64,000 nucleotides of DNA from Paracoccidioides lutzii Pb01 (GCF_000150705.2 NW_015440948.1:757459-821458); one strand, 5' to 3'; counted from the stretch's first letter, positions 22,923 to 36,998 are shown. Made by a program: numbers and translations. Notes: generated from the sequence alone by a model not told the origin.

Positions 22923-25900
22923 TTACGAGATCTCCCCTAGTGCTTGGCGCAGGGCAGTCTGGACCTGGACGGATCGTTCGACTGCTAGCCACCCTTGAAC
23001 CTGCTGGCATTGTTCTTGGGTAACTTTAATTTTAAGTCCATTGCATGCCTGTATGTATGCAAGAGCTGCCTGAGCACGACTATGCCTCGTGTTTTCCACA
23101 GACAGGTCAAGATCACGGAATAAGAGTTGGTCAGCTAGAGATAACAATGCAGTTTGAAGGCCTTTGTTTGGCTCTCCGGTAACTAACTCAGAGTCAGGAT
23201 TTGAAATGGCGTTCGTGAGATTTCCAAAAGCAGTATTGAGCCCCTCGTACTCGACGTTGTAGACAGCCCTGCCACCGTATGTAACAGCCTTGCCGATAAT
23301 CGGAGGTATTTGAGATAGATGTTGGGTGAATGCTGCACATAAATTAGCGAAGACAATCCTTTCGTAAATGTCTGATTCTAGCATACCTGAAATGGGAATT
23401 GAGGGATTAAGGCAGTTGAAAATGCACTCTACACCAGCAGCAAGTGTTTGTGTCTCGACCCTAGAAAACGAATTAGATCATGAGTAAATATATATACAAT
23501 CCCTCGGCTCGTTCACTATGCTATACTCACTTTGAAGCACTACCGTTTCCCGTGTCTACTTGCAATTTTTCTTTGGAATCGTCGGCCAGATCCTCAACCA
23601 CTTTGGATACAATTCTCATAGCTTCAGGCATGAGATCTAACTCATCCCAATATTTCGCAAATTCACCAAGAGATTTGAGTGCATGGGGCCTATATGCAGG
23701 ATTGTTTCGCTTGGCCTCTCTTACCACAATAGCCTGCATGGTGGCGGTTAGAATGTACTGGTGGATAAAGGGAACGCATGAAGGACACAACTAACCTTCG
23801 ATTGATCACGAATATCGTTTTGTTGGCCTAAGGAAGCTTTTGAATTGCGCGAAAATTTAACAAACCCTTCCAGAACTGTCTCCTTTCCTTCCCAAGTCTT
23901 TCCTGAAATGGCCTTTTCGATAATTGGCCAAATACGCTCCGAGGTTTCGAGATCAATGTTGTCGTCTAGAGTTGAAGTCACCTTTGCAATGGCAAGGGCG
24001 GAAGTGTGCTTAATGGCCCAACGCAGAGAGTCGAGGTGGCTGGAAATAATCGCCAGAATTTCCTGAAGATAGAGTGATACGGCGCGTGATCCGCTGACGT
24101 TATCATTCCACGTTTTTGAAAAAAGATCCCTGACCTGCTCGTCTGTATCATGCATAGCAACAAAGATAAAGGGAAGGAAGGCAGCAGAAAATGCTGCGAT
24201 ACGGTCATTTGCCAGCTTTGAAATAGAATGTAAGATCTCCCCGGAGATAACGCGGTGAGATGTCTCGTCAGCATCAAAGTATAACGATTTTGCAAAATCA
24301 ATAGTTTTCAGCACCTGTTCATCTGTTGCCAATCGCATGAGGTACCCCAAGGAAGAGCTGTATGAAGCACTAATGGTATCATTCCGGTCAAGAACATATT
24401 TGCGCATCAGTTGAACAAAGCGGTCCGCATGTGGGCGAAATAGAAAAGCCTTTGAACTGAGAATCACTAGTACACGGCTGACGCCAACTTTGGATGGCAG
24501 GCCAATTGCTGATCGTAGCACATCTTCCAGCCTATCTGCCACTTTCTTCATGCTTTCTTCATCTAGAGACTCGAGAAGGTAGAGTTCAATGGCTTCCATC
24601 ATCGGAGATGTTCGAATCGCTGATAGCCTCATCTTATCAATATCATGCCCGGTCAAGCCATACTTATCAGCGTTAAGATGGACGTAATTGACAGCTTGAG
24701 GTTCGAGCGAACTTAACGATGCAAGAAATCTTTCTAATATTTGAGGTACGAAGGGGCGCAGTGTTTTTCTGGGGCTTTTCTTGATTATCTTCGTTAATGT
24801 TGTTATAGCATAAACTTGTACATCTTCTGCGGCGGACTCCATACCCTCACGGCTGAGGAGAAACGGAATAACATGGTTTAACATGACCCTTGCCTGTTTC
24901 GAATCGGCATCACCAGACTCCAAAGCTCGAATAACAATATTTGTGAGAACCTGGCAGAGTCTCAGAGCAGCCTGGCGCACTGTCGCCTTGATATCGTCCA
25001 GAACTTTGAACGCTTTGGTAAGGATATCGCCAAGATATTTTTCGTACTTCTCAACAGACCGTCCTTGAATAAGGTCAGCGATTGCTGCACAGCTTGCCTG
25101 CCGCACCCTCCACTCTCTACCAGTCATGATACTATTTAGCAGGTCATCCATAATGGCATCGAAATTCGAGTCGATTACGGCATTCGAATCTTTAACCAGG
25201 GCATTCCAAATATCGTTCATTGATCGCTGCACATTGGTGTTGGGGTCGAATCTGTATCGATATAGCTTAGGATACAGTTTAGGATTTTGCGCAAGGTATC
25301 CGTTGAAGTTTGAATCAGAAAGAACATTGCTGAGTCCAAATCTGCCAAACGCTGCACGACTTGACCAGATCGCATTATTGGAAGCAAGGGACATAAATCG
25401 ATAGACGAGGCTTGGATCTCCGACTTCGGATGCAAGTCCAATAATATCCTTATAAGTTGTAACTGATCCGTCACCTGTAGGGAGCGCACCGGGTTCGAAC
25501 AGTTCTGTATCAGAGGAAATTTTGCCGCCTCCGAGGTTTGAGCCTTCCATGGTAAAGGATCGTACCAGATCCCGAACCAAGTCATCTTTAAGCTCCTGGC
25601 TGCCCATCTCATATACCAGACTCAAGCCTCTAGACCCTGTCTCCTGAACAATTTCATCTCGGTCAGACAAGAGCCATACAAAAGTAGCCTGACATTTCCG
25701 CAGACGGTCTTGTACTTGCGAAAAATGTCCGCAGTATTGGATCAAGCAGAGAAGCCAGATGACAGATGCTTTCCTCAATGACGGCTTCGACGCCTTACAA
25801 TCGATGATAATTTTATCAAGCATATCTGAAAGGATATGTGACGGTATATCTGAATTTGGCCAAGCTGCATCTACGTTGAAAGCGGTAATAAGTGCTTTCG

Positions 25901-28727
25901 ATGACCATCCAACTGCAACGGTGCACAAAGCTTCTCCGACGGAAAATTGAACTTCTGGTCGTCGGACTTCATGAAGATCATAGAGGGACTTCAGCAAATG
26001 TTTAAACGGAGAGGATTCGGTTTCGTCTTTGGGAAGAACTAGCGACAGGCGCCCCAAACTCATAATCGCTGTTTCTTTCTCCTTCTTCGCATCCTCTAGA
26101 AGTTTATCTATTACTTTCTTCAAGGCCTCATTGGTATCGTCGCCAGGGAAAGATGATGGTTGCAAAAGGGATGAGAGACTCAGCTGTCCGATTGAAATTT
26201 GGGCAGCCTCTTTGAGCGCCAGATCTCTTGAGTTGTGCAAAATATCCAAGGTAGTCTCTATAAATCTTGGGATCTGTGTTTCAGATATAACCCCCGTTCT
26301 TCCTCGAAATGATAAGCGAGAGAGAAGTTGGGCTAGACCGATTAATGCACCTCTGCAATGATTTACACCCTGGCCAACTGCAGCTCTCCAAGCCTCAATC
26401 AGAAGGGTAAATGAATCGAATAACTGCTGAATCTGTGATGTTGGATAGTCCACGTGAGAAGCTAAAATACCGAATGCCTGGGCTGCTACATCCTGCGATG
26501 CGACGTTATTTGAGAGTATCGAATCTTTAAGCAACGAGGCATGATCAGCAATCGGAGAAAGAAGTTCATCCGATGCGAGACTGCAGACCTCAACAAAATG
26601 GATTCCACAGCGGCCTAAGCCTTGGCCATTCTTCCAGAGGAGGCCAGCGAAAGAGGCCTTCAAAAAACGGAGAGTCGCCTCCTTGTCGCATTGTACGAGA
26701 TATTTTTTAAGACTCTTCCTTGCATCTTCCTTTGTGGAGATGATTGCGTCAAGACGGTGTTCCCAGTCTGGCTCTACGCTCAAGGGCGACTTAGCAGCTT
26801 GGAGTGATTCGGAAAGGAGGATATTGCGAACAAACGTAATAGCCGGGGCAAACGAATTGATATAGGTGGCAGCAAATCTGGCAGGGATAGAAATGGCTCC
26901 ATCATCCATTTCGACGTCATCGCCAGGATCCCCAAAGAGAGAGCGTACTAATTCTGTAAACTGAGGAAATCGATATCGAGGATCAATGTCGGAATTTGGA
27001 GATGTTGACATTACCCAGCTCCTACCCTTGTGAGGATTAAACATCCTATACCAGTACGGATCAAGACCTTTCTGACCCTCTTCTATAATTTCATATCTTC
27101 CTCCTGACTCCCCGCCAATGGCCATCAAATCTATCCACCGTGCTTGCACATCCCAATAAGGCAGACATCGATTTGCAAACCGCACCGCAGCATATCTCGT
27201 ACTTCGTACAATATGGAATCCTGTGTCAGAGTCTAGCGTATCTGGTTCCGCATTCATATAATGAATCAAAAGCGGACGGATTTGACTTTGAAGATTCTCA
27301 TCCGCGTTACTTGCAATAGCGTTCAAGATACTTCCCAGGGCTTGCTCGATACTCACAAAAATCTGGCCGCTTGCAGAGTCAGAACTTAGTGACGTAAACA
27401 GCCATCGGAGAAGGACGAGATCGAAAACCTTCTCCTCATCATTCTGTGAAGCCCGTTGGATTTTTGGCGCGAGAACGCCAATAGTCTCGTACGCAAGACT
27501 TCGAAGGCTAAGCTCTGAAGGACTAAGCTTTTGCGCATTGGTGTTGGGGTCGGGCCATCCCTGGTAGGAAACAAAGTTCCTTAAACCCTCGATGGAGCGG
27601 GGTGCAACGACGTTCAAGTCTGCAGCAGAGCCCATACGAGCCATCCATGTGACGAAAGTAAATATCTGGCTTCGGAGCTTCGATGCTTCGAGGCCTTTTG
27701 CTGATGAATCATCATTCGACAAGAGTCCTGCGTCAAGAAGCCGATTAATCCGCTCCGGTTCGGTAGTAGCCTTCACTGATTTACTTAGAAATCCAAGAAT
27801 CTTAGCTTGTAAGGCCGGTCTTGCTGGAGGAGCACCTTCCGGGCCCTTAGTTCCAAAGTAGAGGCCAAATAGCTCATCCACAATTTCCGCTCTCTCCAGA
27901 TCCGGTTGAAAGCGTTTTAGTATATCTTCTCCAACGTCAGAAAGTCGACTATTCGGGTCAGCGGAGACTATAACAGCTGCTATGAAGCGCTCAGAATCTG
28001 TAAAAGCCCCGCTGGCCAAGAACTTCGCAACCGCAACTTTTGTCTCGGTCAGATTAAGGCCGCCAGCAACTGAAGGATTCCATGTCTCATCAGGCGACGC
28101 GTCCCTATTTACAAACCTATACTCTGAAGGAGTAACGGCGGGACATCTCGTAGCATCTTTTGCACCAGGCACCAAAAGCAAGAGTTTACCAAACCACTTC
28201 ACCAAGAAAGCTGCATCTGCATCTGAAATACCTAGCTTCGTCCTCAGCGCTAGATCCTCCTCACTGCCCCTCTGAGGCAACTTTAGCAACGGTAACAATC
28301 TCAATAGCAGATTGAATACTATAGAACCCTGCGAGGACGCAGACACTGGACCACCAATTTCAGCGATCCCCTGGATCAGAACTGGGATAAGCTCAAGTCG
28401 CTCATTGGCGGTGATCCGATCAAGTCCATGTTTGATATAGATTAGATCAAAATGGCGCACCAGCGGAGCTTTAACGTCTTTAAACTGTTTTAGCAGCACT
28501 GCAACTGGGAGGGTAATTGATGGTGGTTGGATTCTCGTGTTGATATGTTGGCAGATGGCGATAACTTTATTGCGTACTGCAAGACTTTCAGAAGCTAGTT
28601 TGAGGAGGAGCGGAGCGAGGTATGTCTGGAGGAGAGATTGAAGCTTGGAATCGCTATCTGCAAGGGCAATTCTGAGCTCGACTTTGGATATAAGACTTAG
28701 TTCCCGAGCTTCATCTGGCTTAGACAT
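22923..28727 (-). CDS. ECM29: Proteasome adaptor and scaffold protein Ecm29
   Basis: HEAT-repeat protein that tethers the 19S regulatory particle to the 20S core and takes part in proteasome quality control. Model: complement(join(22923..23460,23531..23733,23796..28727)), 5673 nt, 1890 aa, close to the yeast protein. Diagnostic pieces: ELSLISKVELRIALADSDSK and LAPLLLKLASESLAVRNKVI at the N-terminus, YVWLLSDRDEIVQETGSRGL-type text (FVWLLSDRDEIVQETGSRGL) and LGLVYEMG-like LSLVYEMGSQELKDDLVRDL in the middle, and the HEAT-rich C-terminus ending VQVQTALRQALGEIS. Nearly all of the protein is in exon 1; two short introns occur near the 3' end (donors GTTAGT and GTGAGT, branch TTCTAAC). Confidence 0.93.
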
Positions 28728-29294
28728 GATGGATGGAAGTTCAGGCCAAAAGATTAATTTATCAAAGGGCGGAGGCCTTTATGTGAGAATGAAAAATGCT
28801 CTGAAATTTAGAAGATTAGAAGAGAATTAAAGAAAGGCCTCTGTTCAATCAGCGAAGGGGGAACTGTAGGATATAAATCTACTTCTCGGGGGTAGGCAGT
28901 CATGTTGGCGTGGACAAAAGCAAAGATGGTTTCTCGAGTATATGTATTGGTTCCTCTCGAGACGAAGTGAAAAGACGAAGTGATTGGAGGAATCCTAAGC
29001 GGAAAGGAATATCATATTTCCGGCAGCCAGTTGGATGTCTTGATTGGTCAGCAAGGAACAACGCTCATAATTAATATAGGGAAGGGAGAAACTATGGCAT
29101 ATTCACCACTTGCACAAAACATATCCGCAATGTCATCAAAATCGTAATATATGGAAGAGGTATATATATATATATATGACTATATAAAGAAACTGCCCGT
29201 TGGTTGCACCATCGTAGGGCTGGCTCATGACAAGTTCTACCAGGTATTTTTTTGTATGGCTTGAAATGGGAAGCAATCTCGTTAAAAATCGTCT
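28728..29294. other. Intergenic region between ECM29 and SNF2/RING gene
   Basis: Promoter side of ECM29 and 3' flank of the helicase gene. It contains a short TA repeat at about 29160-29177. No gene seen. Confidence 0.5.
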
Positions 29295-32200
29295 TCACAA
29301 GTTAGCACTTGTATCACCATTGGTTAGATCCTCCCCATTAACGGCTTCCTCAATTCTCCCTTCCGCAGCTTCAGCTCTCAAGAGTCGGTTAACTTCGTTC
29401 TGCAGGGCTTCAGTATTCCCGCCATTCCCTGTTGACTTTCCTCTACTAGTCTTCGCAAACAAGCATTGCCATAGATCGCCCTCTGGAACCCTCTCCCCTT
29501 CAGCCGCAGTCCCTGCCATTAAATTGCCCAGATTCGCATCCTGCAGCTCAAGAGAGTTGGCCGCCTCAATTACCGTCTCCATAGATTCGCTTGCAGTCTC
29601 TTCTCCTTCACCCATCCTTGAAACGTGGCTATAAGCATTCTCCTCTTCCTTTCTCTTGCGTGAGATGTGATCCAGGCGGCGAGAGACAGAAATATCATAT
29701 ATTGACTCTTCGACCGAATCAGATACGAGGTACATCCAAACTGTCGTTTCGCGGTGTTGTCCGATACGATGGACACGTGCTATGGCTTGGAGCTCTATTG
29801 CGGTATTGATCAGGGGCTCACAAAGAAATACATGAGTGGCGTTAACAAGATTAAGACCGGAAGAATGAGCTTTTGCATGAAGAAGAAAACATTCAATCTG
29901 AAAAGGAAGTTAGAAGATATATTGGACGATAGGTTAGAGGAAGGTCAGAAGTGGTTTCTTACAGAAGGGTCACGTTTGAATCTCTCGGTTCCATCATGAT
30001 AATCAATGCTGCTAAATCCAATCCTGAAGTGGGAGAAGGCACGTGCAAGAATCCCCAGGAAAGGTTTATACTGTGAAAATACAATGGATTTCGCACCCGG
30101 ATCATGTTGCCGTAACCAGATCAAATGACGAGCCAGATTATCGATTTTGGTGCCAAAGGACCCTCCGATGTCAATGTTTCTAATTTCCTTCAGCACACCG
30201 GAACTGATATCGGAATATATCGAATTTTTCGTGAGGTTGTCAGATACAAAGTGATCGGTGGACTTTTCTTCCTGTGCAACCAGCTCCGTAGGTTTGTATG
30301 TGATTTGATGGAAGTCGTCTGACTTTAAGTGTATCTTACACATCGGGCAAGTTCGGTGTTGACGCCACCAGAATCGCAAACAGTCCTTGCAGTATTTGTG
30401 ACCACAGACAGTCAACACACCTGCATTGAAAACTTAGTCTGAAGCACACGATACATGAAGAGATGGGGATAGATTTACCAATTTCAAAAGATGATTGGCA
30501 TATAATGCATATCCTCGTTGGCTCATCCGCCCCGGCCTCATCTCGCAAATGAATGAGATAACGGTATTTGGATTTGAATGCTGATATCTTCGCTTGTATA
30601 TTGTGTTCAAACTCGAGCTTGCTGTCAAAGAGAGCAACGTCAAGAGGTTTCCCCCTGCTTTCGTCGTCGTGGGGGGCGACAGTATCTGATATATGTTGCA
30701 GTTGTCTGTAGTATTCTAGACGATGGTTTAGTAAATTGCGGAAAAGCTCCACCTCCTTCTCCAAATTTGAAGATATCTTTGAGTGTTCCGATGATGTTTG
30801 ACTTGAGTCCTGTAGGATACGGTTAAGTATACCGAGTTCAGCGTGGGCTCGAGCACTGCCTCGAGCTTCCTGCCATTCGATAGAGACCATAAGGCTGCGC
30901 AATTCACCAATAATACCACGCAGAGAACCAATATCTTGGGGAATTCTCAAATTCTCGCGCATTTTCATGACAGAGATGTAAAGCTCAGGCGCTGGTCCAT
31001 TTCCATCCCGTGCACGATTCAAACCTAGCTTGACCTCATTTGCTACTAGAAGGTTCGTTTGACCGGTGAGCGCGTCATGATAGTCAGCGAACAGAGTTTG
31101 CAACGCCTCCATGTAAACATACATTTCATCCTGGTGTTTTGTGGAAGATTCGTATTCATCGCCCTCCAGCTTGGCACCGTCATCTTCATCTATCAGAGGT
31201 TTTAAAAGTAGTTTAACAATGTGATTGCGCCATTTAGTGTACTGAAGGGAGAGGTTATTGACGGCGTCACAAAAATTCTCAAGTTTGTCGAGTATCCGTC
31301 GACTTTCCATGCCACTGATATCAAGCCTTACAGACATCTTAGGGATATGTACAAGGTCGTTGTTATAAACCTTTACTTGAACCTGCTTGATATATCGATT
31401 AACCCTACGATCCATCTCGGCTAGCATCTCTTTTCGAATGAGCTTTGCCGCCTCGTAATTCTCTTCCTCGAGTTTTTCGAGGGCAAAGAATTCTTCCGAA
31501 TCAGGATTTGTAAGCTCTGTATTAGTTTTGATCTGGAAATACGCATTTGCAATGAAGAATTTGCAAATATGCTGAATTTCCAGGGCATTTCGAAGGCGAA
31601 GGCGATAAGCCCCAAGACCAGAACTTTTCTCTCCTTTTCCTTCGTCAATATCATCTTCATCGTCCGATATATTGTGGACCCCATTGAGCTTGGCACTCTG
31701 CTCTTTCTTGCGTTCATTTTCAAGTTGAGTTCGGGACTCGTGAACATTAGTCCCTGCCAATACCAAAGCCTTTTGCCATATATTCAACGCTTCTTTTGGC
31801 CTGCCAGCATTCTCCAAGAGCTGGCCACGGCGAATTTGAGACAGAAGGAGTGATCGTTCTTCTGTACGGATTCGAGCTTCGTTTTGGTCAATCATCACTT
31901 CGAGAACCTCAGCAACCGAGCGAAGAGGACCACTATTTGCGCCAAGGGTTTTGCGACCGTCGCCACCAAGTTCCGGGTGCAAGCATGCTTGACGAAGCCT
32001 TCTTAACCAATGGCTCATCTTTTCAATGAGGGACTTTGAATCCGGGTCCCATTCATCCGTAGATGGAGCTCCTGATCTGTCAACACCACATTCATCACAC
32101 ATTTGTTCAAAGAGTTGATCGTAATGTTGCTCTTCAACCGCTGTGAAGGGGATAATGATGACGATGCGCTTCTGAGGTGGTAGATGCAATTCATCGCGAA

Positions 32201-34032
32201 CCATAGTTTTGTTATGTCGCAAGACAATCCGGCCAATGATTGTCTTGAAAAGGGGTTTGTGATTCCCGTATAACCGGATCCATGTATCCAAGGAATTGCA
32301 TAACGGGTAATAATGTAAAAATAGCAATAGTCCAAACACATCGTCCATATCCTTTCGTAGGGGTGTGCCGGTAACTGCCCATGCATTTTGTCTGGGTATA
32401 ATTCTAGCCACTTTTGCTGCATTGGTAACCCTGCTTTCGATCATTTGAGCCTCATCTATACAGACCCGCCACCAAGATATCTGAACGAGAGGAGATTTTC
32501 GTGGCAACACTTTCTTTTTATGCCGCAACGAGCGTTTAGGAGGGTCCTCGGCAAAATGAACTTCTCTCTGCAGGACGTTATAAGTCGTGAGGACAACATC
32601 GCACGAAGCCAGATCTATCACTAATTCCTCATTGCCCATTTTCGTACGGTTGAGGCCTTCATAATAAATACAGCGGAGACTTGGTGCATGCGACGAAATC
32701 TCTTGTTGCCATTGTTTAAGTATAGTGGGCGGAGTGACGATCAAGGTGGCACCAGACTCCGTTAGCGTAGGCCATTGTCGCAGAACTGGAAATCCGCCAG
32801 GTGGGGCAGGCTTCCTGTTCATGCAAATTAACGCGATTATTTCTACCGTTTTACCAAGGCCCATCTCTTCAGCAAGGATCCCCCCCCGGAGGGTTCGTTC
32901 CACAGGGATCCACTGCCTAAGATCTGTTGTTAAAATTCGAAAAAGATGGCTAGCATAGCAGGTTCGACCGTCAGCATCTTTTATCTGTTCAAACGAATCT
33001 GGGAGACCAGGACTCAAAGTGGGTGGCCGAATTCGTACTTCGCCATCTGGGAGAATTTCCATCCCTTCCCTCTCCAACATCCACCTGACTGCTCTCCGCT
33101 GGAAAGGGAAAAGTTGACATTGTAGGGAGTTCGATAGGGCATTTGACGGTAAATCTAAAGTTTTCAAGGGAACATGAACGCTCTCATAGAACTCGCTAGG
33201 ACTCCAGGAACACTCTTTTATCGGCCGGCCTTGCGAAAACTGTATTTTAACCGGCGGTTCTTGTGGATTTTGCGGTAGATAACGCGAAAAAGGTAGAAGG
33301 GCATCATTGCTTATTCTCTCAAACTTTATGGAGTCTTTCCAAAGGATCTTTGTTTCAAGTATAAATGAAAGCTCATCAGATTCAGCCTTCCTCAACGTTG
33401 ACATATAACATGCAACCGGGGATTTTGAGCGAGAGCGATAAATTGAAGGGAGAAATCCGGGTATTGCGAGGTCAATTCGACATGTGCTACAATCCAGTGT
33501 TTTGTCAAGTACAACATCCGTCTGGTTGGTAGCAATACGGAGGTGACATTGTCGCGCACTCGACTCGAAGGACGTGCGAACAAAGCGGGCTCGCTTAATA
33601 AAAACAGGAACTTTCCTCCGATTATCACTCCCACGTTTTGACGAGATAGAGCCGCTGCTAAGTGAGGGAGAAGAAAATCTCTAGAATGGAAAGAGCAGAG
33701 TCAGTCTGCGAAATGGACACAATAGCCCAATCAATTACACATATTCATCCGAGCTCTTACAATTTTCAAGTCGAAACGCGCCACCGTTAGGTATGAGGAT
33801 AGAAGATTGGCTGCGATGTCCTCATAGCTAGGCTGTGCTTCATCTATTTTGCGCCGTTTCCCTGGAGGTTCTCGGATTGTGTCTGGTGCCTCTCCTTTCG
33901 TGAAGAGAGCGTGAAGAGTTTCCGGGACGGGTCCTGAAAGGGGTTGCACGGCTTTAGTTCCAGCTCCAAGAAGTTTGATTTCAGCGAATTGGACGTACCT
34001 GACGCAACGGCTTCGTCTATAATAATAGACAT
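29295..34032 (-). CDS. SNF2-family helicase / RING E3 ligase (SHPRH/IRC20-like)
   Basis: DNA-dependent ATPase with a RING finger, expected in nuclear DNA repair or damage tolerance. Model: complement(join(29295..29897,29963..30420,30479..33680,33761..33933,33999..34032)), 4470 nt, 1489 aa. The start MSIIIDEAVAS is in a 34-nt exon. Motif I GGILAEEMGLGKTVEI lies near residue 330, followed by LIVTPPTILKQW and WWRVCIDEAQMIES (DEAQ box). A long helical insertion follows. The RING begins CIICQSSFEIG near residue 1150; an intron splits it, and it continues VLTVCGHKYCKDC...CPMCKIH. The second helicase lobe follows: KSIVFSQYKPFLGIL and QAIARVHRIGQHRETTV (motif VI). A RING between the two lobes is characteristic of SHPRH/Irc20. 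The C-terminal ~130 residues are acidic. Confidence 0.9.
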
Positions 34033-35386
34033 GGCGAGAATGGTCCGCTATAATATGCTCCTCTGCGCCATTTGGAGAACAGCACAGGAAGCCGACCGTA
34101 AAAAGCTGGAGTCAGCAGTTCCAATGGATTAAATACCGACGGTCGAGCTATCACTTTCTCGGCGACTTGGTGCTTATCTTATATCACGTGGTGATAGCCG
34201 GAACAGCACGTTTTTCCGGGTTAGGGTTCCGCCCGACACCAACCTTGATAGTTGACTGCCCGCTTATAATCCGCCAACCGGCGTGCAACCAACAGTGAAG
34301 ATACTAGATTTGCCCTCCATGAGCTAGCTAGCTTTATTTATCCTAGCTCAAAATCAAAGTCAGTGCCAGAATTCAAATAGACATGTCCATGCATTGGTGT
34401 GTCCTGTCACACTGGCAGAAACTGGCCTGAAGGATTGTTTTTATCCAGATAATAGAACTTAACATTGACGGAAGACCAGGCATGATCAATCTCAGATGAA
34501 AACCTGTACATCAAAAAGTAAAAAAGAGAAAAATTCCGCCTTATCCTAAAATATAGTTGTTTTTCCAGCGTGGATTATTAGCCCGGTGGAGCAAATGGCA
34601 GCTCATATGCCCCATGGAAAAAGATTCGCTTCTATGCCATGTACTTAAAATACTGTTCTCAGTTAAAAATCAATTATCGATTATTATCACTTCGTAATTG
34701 AGAAAAATCAAACCTTCTTCTACTACAGAAATAGAAATATTACTAATAAATAAGGACTAATCTTTTATTTACTGGAGTTAAAAAAAGTAGTTGATTTTTT
34801 TTTTTTTTTTTTTTTAAAGATCTTGTAAGAATAAATGCTGATTGGTAAAATATATGCTGATTTTAAGTTAGAGATAAAAGTGAGAATTAAGTTAGTTGAA
34901 TGAAATAGAATTTTAATTACCTTTATTTATGTTGAAGATCAGATGAGGGCGAGGTCACCACTCTGCAAGTTGTTCTGATATTCGACCGTGCCCAGCAACA
35001 GAGCTCCAAAGCAGAAGGAATTTAAAAGTTAGTATTGCGTTTGTATGCGAGACCTTAGGTGCTAACACCACACAACGGGCTTGGTGACGATTCCAATGAA
35101 TGTGAATGAAACTTGAGTCAACTAGCAAGCAATAATAAATGCGAGAAAAGACATGAAGGAATGGATGATCGTCCATTGGTGGTAAGGCACAGTCCGGAAC
35201 CTGACTTATTTTGACAGCTGGAGCAATAAGGAAGGCCTTGTGGAAATTTATGACGTTGAGCTACCAACGTCAGTGACCAATTTGAAGATATACGACAGCT
35301 GCATGCATATATTACAACCATCCTCTGTGTCCCTTACATCATCAAAGACTCCTTTTTACTTTGACTAGTTCCTCATCTTGAAGACA
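34033..35386. other. AT-rich shared upstream region
   Basis: About 1.35 kb between the divergent SNF2/RING and kinase genes. From about 34640 to 34920 it is strongly AT-rich, including a 21-nt T run (34795-34815). No coding potential seen. It probably holds the promoters of both genes. Confidence 0.5.
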
Positions 35387-36998
35387 ATGCGTCGCATAAG
35401 GCCCCAATACATAAGATCTGGAGCTCATTTCCCGCAGTTATTTCGCTCAGGTTACCAACGAATGTTATTAAACCAGCTTAGTTCTCATGCTGTCGGCGAA
35501 GAACTGAACTCCTACGGAGCAGGCGGTTTCCATCCTGTTTCACTTGGAGATACCTTTGACGCTGGCAGATACCGAATATTGAGGAAACTTGGCTATGGCC
35601 AGTACTCCACAGTCTGGCTTGCCCGCGATTTCAAGTAAGAAGTTAATTTTGTCCTTGCAGGATATACAGACTGACGAATATATCAGGAGTCAGAGGTATG
35701 TGGCGATTAAAGCGCTTAGAGCCGATTGCTACGGGGGATCTGAGCGAGATATTCTTTCTAAAATCATGGACATCTCTAAACGAAGCAAGCACACAGGCCG
35801 CTATTTCGTACTACGTGCTCTGGACCAATTCATACATACGGGTCCAAATGGGGACCATGCCTTCTTTGTGTTCGATGTCCTAGGCCATCATTTGTACCAT
35901 CAATGCTCCAAATATGAAGATGGCCGACTGCCTGTGGGAGTGGTGAAAACAATTGCACGGCAGCTCTTACTTGGACTTGACTTTCTTCATAACGAATGCG
36001 ACATCATCCATACCGGTATGGCTATGAATGACATATGATATTTACATGTTTCCGCAGGCTGATATTTACGTGTGCTCTGTGAGCAGATATACATCCAAAG
36101 AACATACTTGTAGCACTGGAAAACTCAGACACGGCAATTTCACGGCATCTGTTAGAAGTTCCCCCACGGACAGATACTCAGTCTGGCGCTGAATTGCCAC
36201 TCCGCGAAATTATCAAGACGCCTCTTATAGCTGAAATGAAAGAACCTGTCATCAAAATAATCGACTTTGGTTTAGGTAAGCAACTGATATCTTTTCCTTC
36301 TAACCCTCTTACTTCTCGTTTCCCGCAGATTCAGATAGACTGATCTACTATCTAGCAACTTGGAGACACAAATATCTCACACATTTGATCCAATCACCAG
36401 CTCTGAGAGCACCTGAAGTGACAATAGGCGCTCCCTGGGACACTAAAGTTGATATATGGACCCTCGGATGTCTCGTTAGTATTGCATAAGCCTGCGTTAT
36501 ACGTACTTATTCTGCGATTACTTATGGTTCTCATTCCTTGGCAATAGATCATGGAATTTATCCAAGGAATAATTCTTTTCTCTGGGAAAGCGTCGGAGGA
36601 TGGTTCCTGGACGGCGGATGACGACCGTCTAGCAAGAACAATCGAGGCCCTTGGCCCATTTCCCACTGAATTTCTCGAGAAGGGAACTCGGACAGCAGAC
36701 TTCTTTTGCGAAACTGGTATATCTCTTTGAATATTTTAGGCGTAAGAATGTCGGGATGTTGGCCTCCTTGTGCTAATGCCGACGTCTTCTAGGAGATCTT
36801 CGAAGAATTCCGAATTTGAAACCTACGAGCTTTGAATCACTTATAAATGGACCAACGAAGCCCTTTTTGAAGCCAGACGACATGCCCGATTCTGAAGTTC
36901 CTATTTTCATTGATTTCCTGAAGGGGATGCTTACAATTAATCCAGATTTTCGACTTTCGGCCGCTGATCTACTGCAGCATGAATGGCTCAAGCTGTGA
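35387..36998 (+). CDS. SRPK-like serine/threonine protein kinase
   Basis: Model: join(35387..35634,35687..36015,36087..36275,36329..36474,36548..36716,36793..36998), 1287 nt, 428 aa. It starts at the first ATG (MRRIRPQYIRSG). The kinase domain begins FDAGRYRILRKLGYGQYSTVWLARD (glycine loop), followed by RYVAIKAL (VAIK lysine) and LLLGLDFLHNECDIIHTDIH-PKNIL (catalytic loop). VIKIIDFGLDSD is the DFG motif, TWRHKYLTHLIQSPALRAPEV the activation-to-APE region, and KVDIWTLGC and PDFRLSAADLLQHEWL the C-lobe. The HTD triad and the lack of a long spacer resemble the lineage-expanded fungal SRPK-like kinases rather than a canonical SRPK1/Sky1. The lysine of HxDxKPxN is replaced by His (HTDIHPKN). Substrates, probably RS-type proteins by family, are unknown. 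Confidence 0.88.

Noticed and set aside
34205..34235. TTAGGG-like sequence (GGGTTAGGGTT), also near 56061
   Set aside because: Only one to two units at each place; not a telomere or interstitial telomeric array.
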